Below are positions 6,835 to 8,401 of a stretch of 8,401 bases of DNA, piece after piece. The DNA comes from Planococcus sp. (in: firmicutes) (GTDB lineage: Bacteria; Bacillota; Bacilli; Bacillales_A; Planococcaceae). The DNA is taken from positions 1-8,401 of the forward strand of contig JASKZU010000221.1 of NCBI GenBank assembly GCA_030147455.1, given 5' to 3'. Position 1 is the stretch's first letter. Each line of letters begins with the position of its first letter. The position numbers and the translations under genes are program-made. The notes below the pieces were generated by a model. The model had not been told where the DNA came from, made no database searches, and worked only from the letters and a program-made list of their open reading frames with translations.

Positions 6835-7719
6835 TTATTTTTTGTTGACTTGGCTCATTACTTCATCAGCGAAGTTGTCTTCGCGTTTTTCGATGCCTTC
6901 GCCAACTTCGTAACGGATGAACTCTGTTACAGTTCCGCCGACAGATGCAGCGAATTCGCGAACTTTTTGGTCAGAGTTCTTAACGAAAGACTGATCCAAT
7001 AGGCAAATGTCTTCGAAATATTTGCCAAGGCGGCCTTCAACCATTTTCTCAACGATTTTCTCTGGCTTGCCTTCGTTCAACGCTTGCTCTGTCAAAACTT
7101 TGCGCTCGCTTTCTACTTCTTCAGCAGAAACTTCGTCGCGTGAAATGTATTTCGGGTTGAGTGCAGCGATGTGCATTGCGATATCGCGTGCAGCATCTTT
7201 ATCCGCAGAACCTTCAAGTACAACTAGAACGCCAATGCGGCCGCCCATGTGCAGGTAAGGACCGAAAGCATCGTTGTCTGTTTTAGTGCGGATTTCAAAA
7301 CGGCGCAATGTAATTTTTTCGCCGATTTTTGCGATAGCATTTGAAATGTGGTCTGCAACTGTCAAGCCGTTCGACATTGTCGAAGCGTTTGCTTCTTCAA
7401 CAGAAGCTGGCTTAGTGGAAAGCAAGTGCTCGCCAATTTCTTTTACTAAATTTTGGAACCCTTCGTTTTTCGCAACGAAATCTGTTTCCGCGTTCACTTC
7501 ATAGATCACAACTTCGTTTCCTTCAGTCACGATAGAAGTAATTCCTTCTGCGGCAATGCGGTCTGCTTTTTTAGAAGCGCTTGCCAAGCCTTTTTCGCGA
7601 AGGAAGTCAAGAGCTGCATCCATGTCGCCGTCAGTTTGAACCAACGCTTTTTTGCAATCCATCATACCTGCGCCTGTTTTTTCGCGCAATTCTTTCACCA
7701 TTTGAGCTGTAACTGCCAT
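6835..7719 (-). CDS. tsf: Elongation factor Ts
   Basis: Guanine nucleotide exchange factor that removes GDP from EF-Tu during elongation. The protein has 294 residues, as in Bacillus. The N-terminal UBA-like domain (about 1-50) includes VKELREKTGAGMMDCKKAL at 8-26. The core carries NAETDFVAKNEGF at 76-88, where Asp80 and Phe81 match the pair known in the E. coli protein to disturb the EF-Tu Mg site. The C-terminal part contains LLDQSFVKN and ends in FADEVMSQVNKK. The same frame stays open upstream to an ATG at 7791. I reject that start: it lies in the terminator stem, has no family similarity, and the ATG at 7719 has GGAGGAGG nine bases upstream. The gene sits 88 bp after rpsB and 78 bp before pyrH; both gaps hold terminator-like hairpins. 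Confidence 0.98.
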   Translation of the reverse strand: MAVTAQMVKELREKTGAGMMDCKKALVQTDGDMDAALDFLREKGLASASKKADRIAAEGITSIVTEGNEVVIYEVNAETDFVAKNEGFQNLVKEIGEHLLSTKPASVEEANASTMSNGLTVADHISNAIAKIGEKITLRRFEIRTKTDNDAFGPYLHMGGRIGVLVVLEGSADKDAARDIAMHIAALNPKYISRDEVSAEEVESERKVLTEQALNEGKPEKIVEKMVEGRLGKYFEDICLLDQSFVKNSDQKVREFAASVGGTVTEFIRYEVGEGIEKREDNFADEVMSQVNKK

Positions 7720-7728
7720 GATAAATTT

Positions 7729-7736
7729 CCTCCTCC
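7729..7736 (-). promoter_or_regulatory. Ribosome binding site of tsf
   Basis: GGAGGAGG on the minus strand, nine bases before the ATG at 7719. It decides between this start and the longer in-frame ATG at 7791, and agrees with the conserved MAVTAQMVKELREKTG N-terminus. Confidence 0.9.
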
Positions 7737-7755
7737 GGGTTGTCTGTGTTTTCTC

Positions 7756-7793
7756 AAAAAAAGGTGATAAGTGGGGTTGGCCGCTTATCACCT
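7756..7793 (-). terminator. Terminator-like stem-loop between rpsB and tsf
   Basis: On the minus strand AGGTGATAAG pairs with CTTATCACCT (10 bp, the last A-T pair using the first base of the T run) across a 12-nt loop. The loop can itself add two G-C pairs. A run of seven T follows. It begins about 14 bases past the rpsB stop and its T run ends 36 bases before the tsf ATG, with no space for a promoter between. It is likely a leaky terminator that sets the EF-Ts level below S2; that role is inferred. Confidence 0.8.
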
Positions 7794-7807
7794 GTAGTCA
7801 TTGCGAA

Positions 7808-8401
7808 TTACTCAGCAGATTCTGCTGATACTTCTTCGTCTTCTTCTGGCTTAGACTCAAGAAGAGCGTCTGCCATTTTGCCCGTCAACAATTTGACTGC
7901 ACGGATAGCATCGTCGTTTGCAGGAATTACGTAATCGATTTCGTCCGGGTCGCAGTTTGTATCAACGATACCTACGATTGGGATGTTCAATTTCATCGCT
8001 TCTGCAACTGCGATACGCTCTTTGCGCGGGTCAACTACGAACATTACATCCGGAAGACCGTTCATGTCACGGATACCGCCTAGGAATTTATCCAAGCGTT
8101 CGTGTTGTTTTTTCAATTGAACTACTTCTTTTTTAGGAAGGACATCAAATGTGCCGTCTTCTTCCATGCGCTCGATCTGTTTCATGCGGTTAACACGTTT
8201 TTGGATCGTGCCGAAGTTAGTAAGTGTTCCACCCAACCAGCGTTGGTTGATGTAGTAGTTGCCTGAACGCTCTGCTTCTTCTTTGATTGCGTCCTGAGCT
8301 TGTTTTTTCGTTCCTACGAACAAGACTTTTCCGCCTTCTTCGCCAACTTGTTTCATGAAGTTATAAGCTTCCTCAAGTTTACGGACCGTTTTTTGTAGGT
8401 C
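7808..8401 (-). CDS. rpsB: Small ribosomal subunit protein S2 (5' end cut by window edge)
   Basis: Structural protein of the 30S subunit. The frame is open from the window edge (first complete codon GAC at 8401-8399) to TAA at 7808, giving 197 residues. Full-length S2 in Bacilli is about 240-250, so about 45-50 N-terminal residues, including the first S2 signature (HFGH), are outside. The fragment starts DLQKTVRKLEEAYNF. It then shows KVLFVGTKKQAQ (residues 24-35), the hallmark NQRWLGGTLTNF (52-63), and the second S2 signature region LPDVMFVVDPRKERIAVAEA (116-135). It ends in an acidic tail (SKPEEDEEVSAESAE). The ATG at 8356 is an internal methionine, not the start. The promoter and any S2 autoregulatory leader would lie beyond the window. 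tsf follows, the near-universal partner. Confidence 0.97.
   Translation of the reverse strand, partial: DLQKTVRKLEEAYNFMKQVGEEGGKVLFVGTKKQAQDAIKEEAERSGNYYINQRWLGGTLTNFGTIQKRVNRMKQIERMEEDGTFDVLPKKEVVQLKKQHERLDKFLGGIRDMNGLPDVMFVVDPRKERIAVAEAMKLNIPIVGIVDTNCDPDEIDYVIPANDDAIRAVKLLTGKMADALLESKPEEDEEVSAESAE

Noticed and set aside
7720..7791. In-frame N-terminal extension of tsf to the ATG at 7791
   Set aside because: The 24 added residues are encoded by the rpsB-tsf hairpin and tsf leader, are unlike EF-Ts, and the inner ATG at 7719 has a near-ideal SD.
8354..8356. ATG at 8356 as the start of rpsB
   Set aside because: The frame continues to the window edge with conserved S2 sequence (DLQKTVRKLEEAYNF), so this methionine is internal.

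Overview
The window is a conserved housekeeping block from a low-to-moderate-GC Gram-positive bacterium (Bacillota, Bacillales). Every gene I can support lies on the minus strand. In transcription order, from high to low coordinates, they are rpsB (5' part missing), tsf, pyrH, frr, uppS, cdsA, dxr, rseP (called rasP/yluC in Bacillus) and proS (3' part missing). This order matches the Bacillus subtilis rpsB-tsf-pyrH-frr-uppS-cdsA-dxr-rasP-proS neighbourhood. Strong GGAGG-type ribosome binding sites and a bacterial-type ProS with an editing insertion fit that group. Protein wording and base composition feel closest to the Planococcaceae (Planococcus, Sporosarcina and relatives), but that is an impression and not a computed placement.

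Layout: 8401-7808 is the rpsB fragment (ribosomal protein S2). 7719-6835 is tsf (elongation factor Ts), 6756-6031 pyrH (UMP kinase) and 6031-5474 frr (ribosome recycling factor). This is the translation and nucleotide module. A clear intrinsic terminator follows frr, then an extended -10 promoter. The envelope and lipid module comes next: 5321-4527 uppS (undecaprenyl diphosphate synthase), 4530-3739 cdsA (CDP-diacylglycerol synthase), 3720-2578 dxr (DXP reductoisomerase, MEP isoprenoid pathway) and 2534-1275 rseP (site-2 intramembrane protease). proS (prolyl-tRNA synthetase) starts at 1186 and runs off the left edge.

How the genes work together: S2, EF-Ts and RRF serve ribosome structure, elongation and recycling. 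PyrH makes UDP for RNA and for cell-wall sugar nucleotides. Dxr commits carbon to isoprenoids, and UppS turns isoprenoid precursors into the C55 carrier lipid for wall synthesis. CdsA makes the CDP-activated lipid for phospholipids. RseP cleaves membrane proteins such as anti-sigma factors and signal-peptide remnants. ProS charges tRNA-Pro.

The non-coding structure is the most informative part. Stem-loops lie between rpsB and tsf, tsf and pyrH, frr and uppS, and rseP and proS. The other four junctions are tightly coupled or short (TAATG overlap, TTGA overlap with a TTG start, an SD overlapping a stop codon, and a 43-nt gap). No gap over 300 bases exists. I found no mobile element, CRISPR array, RNA gene, defence gene, pseudogene or unexplained coding region, and I do not think the window holds an undescribed system.
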